Below are positions 52,163 through 60,127 of a DNA stretch of 64,000 nucleotides, piece by piece (within the stretch, counting starts at the first letter, position 1; the number at the start of each line of letters is the position of its first letter). The position numbers were made by a program, and so were the translations under genes. This DNA is from Algoriphagus sp. PAP.12. GTDB lineage: Bacteria; Bacteroidota; Bacteroidia; Cytophagales; Cyclobacteriaceae. Location of the stretch: positions 93,265 to 157,264 of the forward strand of contig NZ_JAPPSQ010000012.1 in the NCBI RefSeq assembly GCF_026652115.1, given 5' to 3'. Below the pieces are notes generated by a model. It was not told the origin of the DNA. It ran no database searches and saw only the letters and a program-made list of their open reading frames with translations.

Positions 52163-53563
52163 ATGAAGAATACATTATTTAAAAAGATAGTAGCTAGGGA
52201 GGAGTTTGAACGAGATTCAGTTCCCGGTGACAGACTAAAGGGTAGCAAGGGTTTCTTAGGAATGTATGCTGGGGAGCATGCAGCAGGAACCGAGTTTGTC
52301 ATCGGGCCTCTCTTTGTAGCGCATGGCGTTTCTGCAGGAGACTTGTTTATTGGACTTTTATTGGGCAATCTGCTGGCGGTTTTGAGCTGGGGGTTGATCA
52401 CAGCTCCAATTGCAGTTAAAAAACGATTTACACTTTATTATCAATTAGAACGGATTGCCGGAAAAGGTGTAGTTAATTGGTATAATTTGGTAAATGCGCT
52501 AATGTTTTGCTTTTTAGCTGGTTCCATGATTGCTGTTTCGGCAACCGCTGTGGGGATTCCTTTTAACCTAGAAATGCCAACTTTGACAGATTGGATGCCA
52601 AGAACATCCGGTTGGGTAATCACGGTTTTGTTGATGGGAGCAATTATAACTTTGGTGGCTATTCAAGGCTATTCTCAAGTTTCCAAGTTTGCAAACATCA
52701 TGTCTCCTTGGATGATTTTGATATTTGCCGCGGCAGGGATTGTCGGTCTGGCTCAATTGGGTGTAGGTTCATTTGATAGCTTGATAGCAACGGCAAATGA
52801 GGTGATTTGGACTGGAGTTCCAATGACTGGAATGACCAAATTCACTATATGGCATATCATCTTTTTTGCTTGGTTTTGTAACATGGCCATGCATATTGGG
52901 ATGTCGGATTTGACAATATTGAGATTTGCAAAATCTTGGAAGTACGGTTTTCTGACCTTTGCAGGAGTTTATTTGGGCCACTTTCTGGCCTGGTTGGCTT
53001 CTGGGATTTTATATGCGGTTTTCCTTCAAGCAAATGCCGCATCTCAGGAGTTTGCTCCCGGAGCCATTGCCTATCAGACTTTAGGCTTGGCCGGTGCGGT
53101 TTGTGTTGTTGTTGCCGGTTGGACCACTGCCAATCCTACGATTTATAGAGCCGGTCTGGCTCTTCAGGGGATTTTCCCCAAAGTTCCATCTTGGAAGATT
53201 ACAGCAATTGTAGGTGGAATCACAAGTTTAGCAGCTTGCTTTCCTGCTCTAGTGATGAGATTATTGGATTTTGTTGCTCTATATGGTTTACTATTAATGC
53301 CTATGGGGGCAGTGATTTTTGCAGATTTTTATTTCTCTAAGAAATTCGGTTTTCAAGATGAGCAGGCATTGAATTCACATACCAATTTTAGTATGCCTGC
53401 CTTCTTATCCTGGATATTGACATTGGCTTTCTGTTTGTTTCTAAACTTCTCCTATGGAGTGGATATCTTCTTTTTAGGTCTACCGGGGTGGTTTGTTGCG
53501 GTAGCCATATTTGTTGTGCTTTCCAGAATTCAATACCCTATTAAGAAACAATTAATTGCATGA
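52163..53563 (+). CDS. NCS1-like cytosine-permease-family transporter in a rhamnose locus
   Basis: 466 residues from the ATG at 52163, roughly 12 membrane segments. Belongs to the cytosine/purine permease (NCS1) or related APC-fold family: SVPGDRLKGSKGFLGMYAGE, EFVIGPLFVAHGVSAGDLFIGLLLGNLLAVLSWG, ITLVAIQGYSQVSKFANIMSPWM, WFCNMAMHIGMSDLTILRF, TTANPTIYRAGLALQG. It lies divergent to the rhamnose aldolase and upstream of rhamnose isomerase, so L-rhamnose (or a related sugar) is the inferred substrate, although the family is known for nucleobases. Its stop overlaps the start of the following small gene. Confidence 0.85.
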   Translation: MKNTLFKKIVAREEFERDSVPGDRLKGSKGFLGMYAGEHAAGTEFVIGPLFVAHGVSAGDLFIGLLLGNLLAVLSWGLITAPIAVKKRFTLYYQLERIAGKGVVNWYNLVNALMFCFLAGSMIAVSATAVGIPFNLEMPTLTDWMPRTSGWVITVLLMGAIITLVAIQGYSQVSKFANIMSPWMILIFAAAGIVGLAQLGVGSFDSLIATANEVIWTGVPMTGMTKFTIWHIIFFAWFCNMAMHIGMSDLTILRFAKSWKYGFLTFAGVYLGHFLAWLASGILYAVFLQANAASQEFAPGAIAYQTLGLAGAVCVVVAGWTTANPTIYRAGLALQGIFPKVPSWKITAIVGGITSLAACFPALVMRLLDFVALYGLLLMPMGAVIFADFYFSKKFGFQDEQALNSHTNFSMPAFLSWILTLAFCLFLNFSYGVDIFFLGLPGWFVAVAIFVVLSRIQYPIKKQLIA

Positions 53564-53730
53564 AAATCCTGACTAAAATCGTTTCTTTCGCTGGTTTAGC
53601 TTTGACGATCGTTCCTTCGATCATGTTTTATCTGGGTAGTGTCGAATTAGATTCTGCCAAAGTTTACATGGGAGTCGGAATGTTCATGTGGTTTGTTTCT
53701 GCACCATTTTGGGTAAATTCAAAAGCCTAA
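53560..53730 (+). CDS. 56-residue small membrane protein
   Basis: Small open frame of 56 residues (MKILTKIVSF AGLALTIVPS ... WVNSKA). Two predicted helices, about residues 5-26 and 34-52, connected by SVELDSAKVY, so it would lie in the inner membrane with a short loop. Its ATG overlaps the permease stop codon (ATGA), which implies translational coupling, and it ends 23 bases before the rhamnose isomerase gene. It might be a small subunit or regulator of the permease. No family recognised. The overlap and its position inside an operon support its being real. Confidence 0.7.
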   Translation: MKILTKIVSFAGLALTIVPSIMFYLGSVELDSAKVYMGVGMFMWFVSAPFWVNSKA

Positions 53731-53753
53731 TAATAGATTAAAATACCTTTCTT

Positions 53754-54983
53754 ATGCCTTCAAGTGAATTTCAATTGCTTTCCAGTATTCTGGAAAATAA
53801 AGGAAAATCTGTTCCAGATATACTTTCTAATATTTCAGCTTTTCAAATAGCAGTTCCTAGCTGGGCCTTAGGTGCTGGTGGAACTCGTTTCGGTAGATTT
53901 TCCATTGGAGGAGAGCCAAGAAATCTGGAAGAAAAACTAGAAGATATTGGCTTACTTGCCAAGTTGACCAAAAAGACTGATGCTGTTTCGCTTCATATCC
54001 CTTGGGATATTCCTGAAGACGTGGAGGCCATAAAACAAAAAGCTCAGAGTTTGGAAATCAGCTTTGATGCGATGAATTCCAATACATTTCAAGATTATGG
54101 GCAGGATTTGACCTATAAAATGGGTTCTTTGAGTAATGCTGATTCCGCAATTCGACAACAGGCCGTAGATCATAATAAGCAAGTAATCGAGATAGGAAAA
54201 AGCTTGGGAAGCAAAGGTCTGACAGTTTGGTTGGCTGATGGTAGTAATTTCCCAGGTCAGGCCAGTATTAGAAAATCACTTCAATGGACTTCCGAATCTC
54301 TTCAGTCTATTTATAGTGATTTACCATCAGATTGGAAATTGCTTTTGGAGTACAAGCCTTATGAGCCAAACTTCTATCATACTGTAATCCCTGATTGGGG
54401 GACTTCTTCATTCCTTTGCAAGCAATTGGGAGATCAAGCTAAAGTCTTGGTGGATTTGGGACATCATCTTCCCAATACCAATATTGAGCAGATCGTGGCA
54501 ACTTTGATGCATCAGGATATGTTGGCAGGCTTCCACTTCAATGATAGCAAATATGGGGATGACGACTTAAGCACAGGAAGCATTAAGCCTTATCAGTTAT
54601 TCTTGATTTTTTGTGAATTGATCGGCGGGGCAGAGGATGAAGCTCAAGCTTGGGAAAGTATCTCCTGGATGATAGATGCAAGTCATAACACCAAAGATCC
54701 ATTGGAAGATTTGATTCAGGCATTGGAAGCTATTGCTATTGCCTATGCGAAAGCATTATTGGTGGACAGAGGCAAATTGACCCAATGTCAAATGGGTGGA
54801 GATACAGTAGGAGCTCAAGAGATTCTTCAAGATGCATTCCAGACGGATGTGAGGCCGCTGGTTAAGGAGGCAAGAATACAGGCTGGAGGAGTAGAATCTC
54901 CATTGGAATATTATAGAACTGAAAAGATTCGTGAGAAGCTTATCTCTCAAAGAGGAAAAAATTCCCAAGCAACAGGGCTTTAA
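53754..54983 (+). CDS. rhaI: L-rhamnose isomerase (RhaI type)
   Basis: 409 residues, cytoplasmic TIM-barrel isomerase. The sequence (GAGGTRFGRFSIGGEPRNLEEKLEDIGLL, DAVSLHIPWD, SFDAMNSNTFQDY) and metal-ligand positions fit L-rhamnose isomerase of the Pseudomonas stutzeri type: Glu199 (LLLEYKPYEP), Asp234 and His237 (VDLGHH), His261 (FHFNDSKYGDDDL), Asp269/271 and Asp308 (WMIDASHN). Converts L-rhamnose to L-rhamnulose. It is distinct from the E. coli-type RhaA. Ends by sharing a TTAA with the convergent sulfatase. Confidence 0.92.
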   Translation: MPSSEFQLLSSILENKGKSVPDILSNISAFQIAVPSWALGAGGTRFGRFSIGGEPRNLEEKLEDIGLLAKLTKKTDAVSLHIPWDIPEDVEAIKQKAQSLEISFDAMNSNTFQDYGQDLTYKMGSLSNADSAIRQQAVDHNKQVIEIGKSLGSKGLTVWLADGSNFPGQASIRKSLQWTSESLQSIYSDLPSDWKLLLEYKPYEPNFYHTVIPDWGTSSFLCKQLGDQAKVLVDLGHHLPNTNIEQIVATLMHQDMLAGFHFNDSKYGDDDLSTGSIKPYQLFLIFCELIGGAEDEAQAWESISWMIDASHNTKDPLEDLIQALEAIAIAYAKALLVDRGKLTQCQMGGDTVGAQEILQDAFQTDVRPLVKEARIQAGGVESPLEYYRTEKIREKLISQRGKNSQATGL

Positions 54984-56419
54984 TCCAACCTAGATCTTAA
55001 AATAATGGGCTGACCTGTCGATTTGGATATCGGTAGGTTGGCCTTTGTTTCTTCAAGCCATTCATAAAGTTTCCTGTATAGTTCTTTTGCTTTAGCAGGG
55101 TTTTCTAAGCTCAGATCAATTTCCTCGGATAAGTCATTTTTCAAGTTGTAGAGCTCTGTTTTTTGGTTTTCATAATGTAAAACCAGTTTCCAGTCTCCTG
55201 ATCTGATAGCCGCTGCAGGCATTCCCAATTGATTGGAAAAATGCGGGTAATGCCAGAATAAATCTCCCTTTCTTTCCTGAGATCTGCTGCCAAAAAGAAT
55301 AAATTCCAAGGATTGACCGTCCCAATCTTCTTGCGGGGTTAGGTTGGCTAAATCAGCAAATGTGGGAGCAAAGTCCAGATTTGATGTAGGGAAAGTAGTG
55401 ACTCCATTCTTTATTTTGTCAGGCCAATATGCAATCAAAGGGACTCGAATTCCGCCCTCATAGGGATGGCCTTTCCATTTTTTTAACGGGTCCAAATTTG
55501 TAGGGGTTGGTCCAAGTTCCGGTAGGCCCACTCCTCCATTATCAGAGGTGAAAATGATCAATGTATTCTTGTCCAGGCCTTGTGATTTAAGTTGATCCAG
55601 AATCATTCCTATCCCATCATCCACAGACTCAATCATTGCGGCATAATAGGGATTGTACTTTCCCTCAAACTGCTCGTATTTCCGAAGGTATTTACTCACT
55701 TTATCTCCTCTCGGAACGACAAATACATGGGGAGCTGAATAACTCAGGTAGAGGAAAAAGGGTTTTTGACTTTCTTTTTTATCCAAAAAATCTAAAGCAT
55801 ATGCAGTGAGTTTGTCAGTCAAATAATAACTGCCAGAGTCCAAAAATATATTCTGATAGTTGTCCTCGAAAATCCCATAGTTGTAATAATCGAGACCATT
55901 TTTTCCGATCATTCTTGAGAAATCAAATCCTTGAGCCCAGGGAGTTTGATCATCTTTGTTTCCAAGATGCCACTTTCCAATCATGGCAGTTTGGTAGCCT
56001 CTCTCTTTGAATAGCTCTGCTAAAGTAACCTGCTTTCCTTCTAGAAATGGGTTCCAATTAGCAGGATCGATGGATAAACTGTCAGCTTTTCTATTTCCCG
56101 CAATAAAATTGGTAAGGTGATATCGAGAAGAATGAATTCCTGTCAATATTCCTGCGCGTGAAGGAGAACAAACGGGGCTTGATGAATAGGCGTCAGTGAA
56201 TTTTAATCCATTTTCAGCCAAAAAGTCAAGGTTTGGGGCTTCTTGAAAAGGATTCCCATAAGCTGGTAAATCAGTATAGCCCAAGTCATCGGTCAAAATG
56301 AAAATGATGTTGGGTTGGTCAGAGTTTTGAGCAAAAGAGGAGGTGATGGTTGAGAATAAGGAAAAGACTAAAAGTCTAAGAATCAAATTTCTATTCGAAA
56401 GGGTGGTGGTCTTATTCAC
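54980..56419 (-). CDS. Type I sulfatase (exported)
   Basis: 479 residues, signal peptide (LRLLVFSLFSTITSSFAQ). Formylglycine motif Cys84-Ser-Pro-Ser-Arg in SPVCSPSRAGILTG, upstream DD in FILTDDLGYTDLP, GKWHLGNKDD, IFTSDNGGVG. Different from the 17683 sulfatase in length and motif context. It is adjacent and convergent to rhamnose isomerase, so sulfated rhamnose-containing polysaccharides such as ulvan or rhamnan could be its substrates; an inference only. No maturase gene in the window. Confidence 0.9.
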   Translation of the reverse strand: MNKTTTLSNRNLILRLLVFSLFSTITSSFAQNSDQPNIIFILTDDLGYTDLPAYGNPFQEAPNLDFLAENGLKFTDAYSSSPVCSPSRAGILTGIHSSRYHLTNFIAGNRKADSLSIDPANWNPFLEGKQVTLAELFKERGYQTAMIGKWHLGNKDDQTPWAQGFDFSRMIGKNGLDYYNYGIFEDNYQNIFLDSGSYYLTDKLTAYALDFLDKKESQKPFFLYLSYSAPHVFVVPRGDKVSKYLRKYEQFEGKYNPYYAAMIESVDDGIGMILDQLKSQGLDKNTLIIFTSDNGGVGLPELGPTPTNLDPLKKWKGHPYEGGIRVPLIAYWPDKIKNGVTTFPTSNLDFAPTFADLANLTPQEDWDGQSLEFILFGSRSQERKGDLFWHYPHFSNQLGMPAAAIRSGDWKLVLHYENQKTELYNLKNDLSEEIDLSLENPAKAKELYRKLYEWLEETKANLPISKSTGQPIILRSRLD

Positions 56420-56454
56420 TTTGAGTTAAATTGGGTGAAAGAAGCAACTGATCT

Positions 56455-57438
56455 ATGAAACTTAACCCAAAATCCCTTTTTTTTCTCATACTTCTATCCT
56501 GTGCCTCCCCAAAAGAATCTGATGATTCCCTTGAAATTTTAGATCCAGAAATGGAATCATTTTTTTCTGAAAACTCTCAAGTGGAGGTTTTGGCAGCGGG
56601 ATTTGATTGGGCGGAGGGTCCACTTTGGCTACCGGATCAAGAAGCTTTGATTTTCACAGATGTTCCCAAAAACAAAATCTGGAAATGGACTGAGCTCAAT
56701 GGGGTCAGTCTATTTCTGGAGCCATCTGGATATTTGGGTGAGAGAACCGATAAAAATGAGCCTGGAGCAAATGGTTTGATTTTAAATGAAAATGGCGAGT
56801 TGGTTTTGTGTCAGCATGGCGAAAGACAGGTGGCCAAAATGCTTTCCTCATTGAATGATCCTAAACCTGAGTTTGAGCCTATTGCTCAGTCCTATGAAGG
56901 TAAGAAATTCAATAGCCCCAATGACTTGATTTATAATTCCAAAGGACAATTGTTTTTTACAGATCCTCCATACGGAATGGATCCTTGGGATGAAAAGGAG
57001 TTGGATTTTCAGGGTGTTTACAGAGTTGATCCAGACGGAGAGTTGATTTTGCTGATTGATAGTCTTTCCCGTCCCAATGGAATAGGCTTGAGTCCTGATC
57101 AAAAAACGCTATACATAGGGCAATCAGACACTGAAAAAGCCAGATACTATGCCTTTGATCTGGATGGGAATGGGAATGTGATTGGCGGTAAAATGATTTT
57201 AGATGTAACACATCTTCAATCCGATGAGAAAAAAGGATTGCCTGATGGATTGACAGTTCATTCTTCAGGGACAATATTTGCCACAGGTCCTGGAGGAGTT
57301 TTGGTGATTAGTCCAGAGGGGAAACACTTAGGAACAATACTAACCGGGGAAGCAACTGCCAACTGTGCCTTTGATCCAGAAGAGAGGTTTTTGTATATGA
57401 CTGCAGATTCTTTCTTGATGAGGATATTTCTCAAGTAG
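56455..57438 (+). CDS. SMP-30/gluconolactonase-like lipoprotein
   Basis: 327 residues. Lipobox (FLILLSC, Cys16) predicts a lipid-anchored envelope protein. Six-bladed beta-propeller of the SMP-30/gluconolactonase/LRE family: WAEGPLWLPDQEALIFTDVP, GANGLILNENGELVLCQHGE, FNSPNDLIYNSKGQLFFTDPPYG, LSRPNGIGLSPDQKTLYIGQS, LPDGLTVHSSGTIFATGPGG. Metal ligands (Glu in WAEGP, Asn in NSPND and RPNG, Asp in GLPDG) are in the family positions. It probably hydrolyses sugar lactones outside the inner membrane, perhaps the product of the GMC oxidoreductase downstream. Confidence 0.85.
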   Translation: MKLNPKSLFFLILLSCASPKESDDSLEILDPEMESFFSENSQVEVLAAGFDWAEGPLWLPDQEALIFTDVPKNKIWKWTELNGVSLFLEPSGYLGERTDKNEPGANGLILNENGELVLCQHGERQVAKMLSSLNDPKPEFEPIAQSYEGKKFNSPNDLIYNSKGQLFFTDPPYGMDPWDEKELDFQGVYRVDPDGELILLIDSLSRPNGIGLSPDQKTLYIGQSDTEKARYYAFDLDGNGNVIGGKMILDVTHLQSDEKKGLPDGLTVHSSGTIFATGPGGVLVISPEGKHLGTILTGEATANCAFDPEERFLYMTADSFLMRIFLK

Positions 57439-57467
57439 CAGATTAATTCGATCTATTTCAAAGCGAT

Positions 57468-57501
57468 TTTCTACCATTTATATGGTATTAACTGGTAGAA
57501 A
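57468..57501 (+). promoter_or_regulatory. Overlapping inverted repeats upstream of the GMC oxidoreductase gene
   Basis: TTTCTACCA (57468-57476) pairs with TGGTAGAAA (57493-57501), and a perfect TACCAT-N4-ATGGTA (57472-57487) lies inside. This gives three related (A/G)CCA/TGGTA half-sites 50-85 bases before the GMC start, the look of a regulator-binding region. Confidence 0.4.
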
Positions 57502-57551
57502 TCAGTCAAATATGATTTTTTCTTTGCTGAAACATAATACCCAATCTGACC

Positions 57552-59255
57552 ATGTCAAATCTAAATTTGAAAGCCAAAAAAGAAACCACTTATGATGCAA
57601 TAGTGATCGGATCAGGTGCAAGTGGTGGCTGGGCTGCAAAAGAACTCTGTGAAAAGGGGCTGAAAACACTTGTTCTGGAAAGAGGGCGAATGGTTCGGCA
57701 TATCGAAGATTATCCTACAGCCAGTAAAGCTCCTTGGGAGTTTGAGTTTAGAGGAACTGTTCCTATTGAAAAAAGATCTGGTGTCGGTGCCGCAAGATGG
57801 GGAAGGGAAGAAACGATGCATTGGGCCATTGCAGATGATGAACAACCCTATATTGAAGAAAAACCGTTTCGCTGGTTTCGAGGATATCATGTCGGAGGTA
57901 AGTCGCTTTTATGGGCCCGTGGAACTCAGAGATGGTCCGATTACGATTTTGAAGGTCCTGCAAGAGATGGCTATGCGGTAGATTGGCCGATTAGATACAA
58001 AGATTTAGAGCCTTGGTTTGGACATGTTGAGACCTTTGCTGGTTTTTGTGGAAGTCAAGATGGATTGGCAGAACTTCCAGATCAGGTAGTTCAGCCTGGC
58101 TTTGAATTGAGTTGTATTGAAAAGTATTACTCCGACCAATTGAAGATACATTATGGGAATCGCCATTTGATCCAGGGGAGAATGGCTCACCTGACGAACC
58201 CTCAGGATATTCATAAGCAACAAGGTCGAAATCAATGCCAGCATCAAAATATGTGCAATAGAGGTTGCGTTTATGGAGGTTACTTTTCTTCCAATGCAGC
58301 TACTTTACCTTGGGCTGAGAAAACAGGGAATCTGACGATTAGACCAAATTCTGTGGTAGAGTCCATTATCTATGATGATGAAAAAGGAAAAGCAATTGGA
58401 GTCCGAATCATTGATAGACATACCAAAGAAGCGATGGAGTTTTTTTCCAAGATTATTTTTGTAAATGCTTCTACGATCAATTCAAACGCAATTTTATTAA
58501 ACTCTAAATCCACCAGATTTCCAGCAGGCCTTGGCAATGACAATGGGCTTTTGGGCAAGTATTTAGGAAGTCATAACTATCGTGGTGGTGGATTTGCTAC
58601 CTATGAGGGTTTTTTCGACAAGGCACAGGAGGGACAGCATCCTGGACATGCCTATGTTCCAAGATTTAGAAATGTTTTCAAACAAGACACTGATTTCCTG
58701 AGAGGCTATGCGATAGGAATGTCTGGAAGTCGAAGGTTAGGTTCTGATACAAGTATGATAGGGCATCAGTTAAGAGACAATTTACTGAATAAGGAATATG
58801 GAGTCTGGACTATGTCTGCCTGGATGCAAGGTGAGATGGTGCTGGAGGAAGATAATCATATGCGGCTTAGTGAAACCGAAACAGATAAATATGGAATTCC
58901 GAAGATTGTCATGTCTGTGGAGTGGAAAGAGAACGATGATAAAATGACAAAGGATTTCATGGAGCAGCAGCAAGAGATGTTTGAGAAAATGGGTTTTAAA
59001 AATATTTCGGTAAGAGATTCCGGAAACCCTCCAGGATCAGATATTCATGAAATGGGAGGCGTTAGAATGGGACATGACTCCAAAACTTCCTTGCTCAATA
59101 AGTACAATCAAATGCATGCCTGTCCCAATGTTTTTGTTTCAGATGGAGCCTGCATGACAAGTACCAGTACCCAAAACCCTACTTTAATGTTTATGACCTT
59201 GACTGCTCGAGCAGCTAATTATGCAGTTGATGAATTGAAAAAGATGAATCTATGA
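57552..59255 (+). CDS. GMC-family FAD-dependent oxidoreductase
   Basis: 567 residues. N-terminal FAD-binding fold (TYDAIVIGSGASGGWAAKEL; GxGxxG at 20-25), WGREETMHWAIADD and GGKSLLWARGTQRWSDYDF. A Cys cluster (Cys229, Cys235, Cys239 in CQHQNMCNRGCVYGG) resembles those of gluconate 2-dehydrogenase large subunits. The C-terminal substrate domain includes HEMGGVRMGHDSKTSLLNKY and the catalytic region TSTSTQNPTLMFMTLTARAA. No signal peptide is seen, and no gluconate 2-dehydrogenase subunit 3 gene is adjacent. It overlaps the exported isomerase by 4 bases (ATGA). Substrate likely a sugar or polyol. Confidence 0.9.
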   Translation: MSNLNLKAKKETTYDAIVIGSGASGGWAAKELCEKGLKTLVLERGRMVRHIEDYPTASKAPWEFEFRGTVPIEKRSGVGAARWGREETMHWAIADDEQPYIEEKPFRWFRGYHVGGKSLLWARGTQRWSDYDFEGPARDGYAVDWPIRYKDLEPWFGHVETFAGFCGSQDGLAELPDQVVQPGFELSCIEKYYSDQLKIHYGNRHLIQGRMAHLTNPQDIHKQQGRNQCQHQNMCNRGCVYGGYFSSNAATLPWAEKTGNLTIRPNSVVESIIYDDEKGKAIGVRIIDRHTKEAMEFFSKIIFVNASTINSNAILLNSKSTRFPAGLGNDNGLLGKYLGSHNYRGGGFATYEGFFDKAQEGQHPGHAYVPRFRNVFKQDTDFLRGYAIGMSGSRRLGSDTSMIGHQLRDNLLNKEYGVWTMSAWMQGEMVLEEDNHMRLSETETDKYGIPKIVMSVEWKENDDKMTKDFMEQQQEMFEKMGFKNISVRDSGNPPGSDIHEMGGVRMGHDSKTSLLNKYNQMHACPNVFVSDGACMTSTSTQNPTLMFMTLTARAANYAVDELKKMNL

Positions 59256-60121
59256 ACAAGCAATATTTCAGTTTGATCTTTTTGCTGAGTTTTCTCTTTC
59301 TACTTCCAAAAGAAAGTAAGGCACAAAAGAAAGGTGATCCCTTGTTTCAAGTACCCTTGGGTATAGCTTCTTACACTTTCCGGAACCATTGGGAAAATGG
59401 AGTAGAACCGACGCTGGATATCATTCAGAAAATGGGTTTTAAAGAATTTGAAGGTGGAGCTCCACAAGGAGTGAGTCCAGAGGAATTCAAAAAAATGCTC
59501 AATGATCGAGGGATCAGTATTCCATCCACAGGAACTGGTTTTGAGCAATTGGAGTCAGACCCACAAGCGGTGGCTGATCGTGCAAAGGCATTGGGGGCGA
59601 GTTATGTCATGTGTGCATGGATTCCTCATGACCGTGGTGCCTTCTCCAAAGAAAACGCAGATCGAGCAATCAAGGCATTCAATGAAGGAGGGAAAGTCCT
59701 GAAAGAAAATGGAATCATATTCAAATACCATGTGCACGGATATGAATTTCAGCCTTATGAAGAAGGAACCTTATTTGACTACCTTGTTGAGAATACCGAT
59801 CCGGAATATGTCTCCCTTCAAATGGATGTGATGTGGACTCATTTTGGAGGAGGTGATCCAGCAGGACTTTTAGAAAAATATGGAGACCGTTGGGTTTCGT
59901 TGCACTTGAAGGATTTCAGAAAAGGAGCTCCAAAAGATATGACAGGACTGACCGGTCCCGAAAATGACGTTCCATTAGGTCAGGGAGAACTTGATTTTCC
60001 TGCCATCCTAAAAGCCGCCAATAAAATTGGGATCAAGCATATGTTTATCGAAGATGAAGGTGATCACGAGATAGAGGCTTTGCCAAAAAGTATAGCCTAT
60101 TTGAAATCGCTGAGGTATTAA
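59252..60121 (+). CDS. Exported sugar isomerase/epimerase-like TIM-barrel protein (second copy)
   Basis: 289 residues, signal peptide (YFSLIFLLSFLFLLPKESKAQ). TIM-barrel protein paralogous to the one at 41025: Glu in KEFEGGAPQG, YVMCAWIPHDRGAF, FKYHVHGYEFQPYEEG, LQMDVMWTHFGGGDP, SLHLKDFRKGAPKDMTG, LGQGELDFPAILK and IEDEGDHE. The shared insertion after LHLKD makes them one subfamily. The GMC oxidoreductase is translationally coupled to it, suggesting the two act on the same sugar in turn. Substrate and reaction unknown; candidate metal-dependent isomerase, lyase or hydrolase of an oxidised sugar. Confidence 0.87.
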   Translation: MNKQYFSLIFLLSFLFLLPKESKAQKKGDPLFQVPLGIASYTFRNHWENGVEPTLDIIQKMGFKEFEGGAPQGVSPEEFKKMLNDRGISIPSTGTGFEQLESDPQAVADRAKALGASYVMCAWIPHDRGAFSKENADRAIKAFNEGGKVLKENGIIFKYHVHGYEFQPYEEGTLFDYLVENTDPEYVSLQMDVMWTHFGGGDPAGLLEKYGDRWVSLHLKDFRKGAPKDMTGLTGPENDVPLGQGELDFPAILKAANKIGIKHMFIEDEGDHEIEALPKSIAYLKSLRY

Positions 60122-60127
60122 AAAAAA

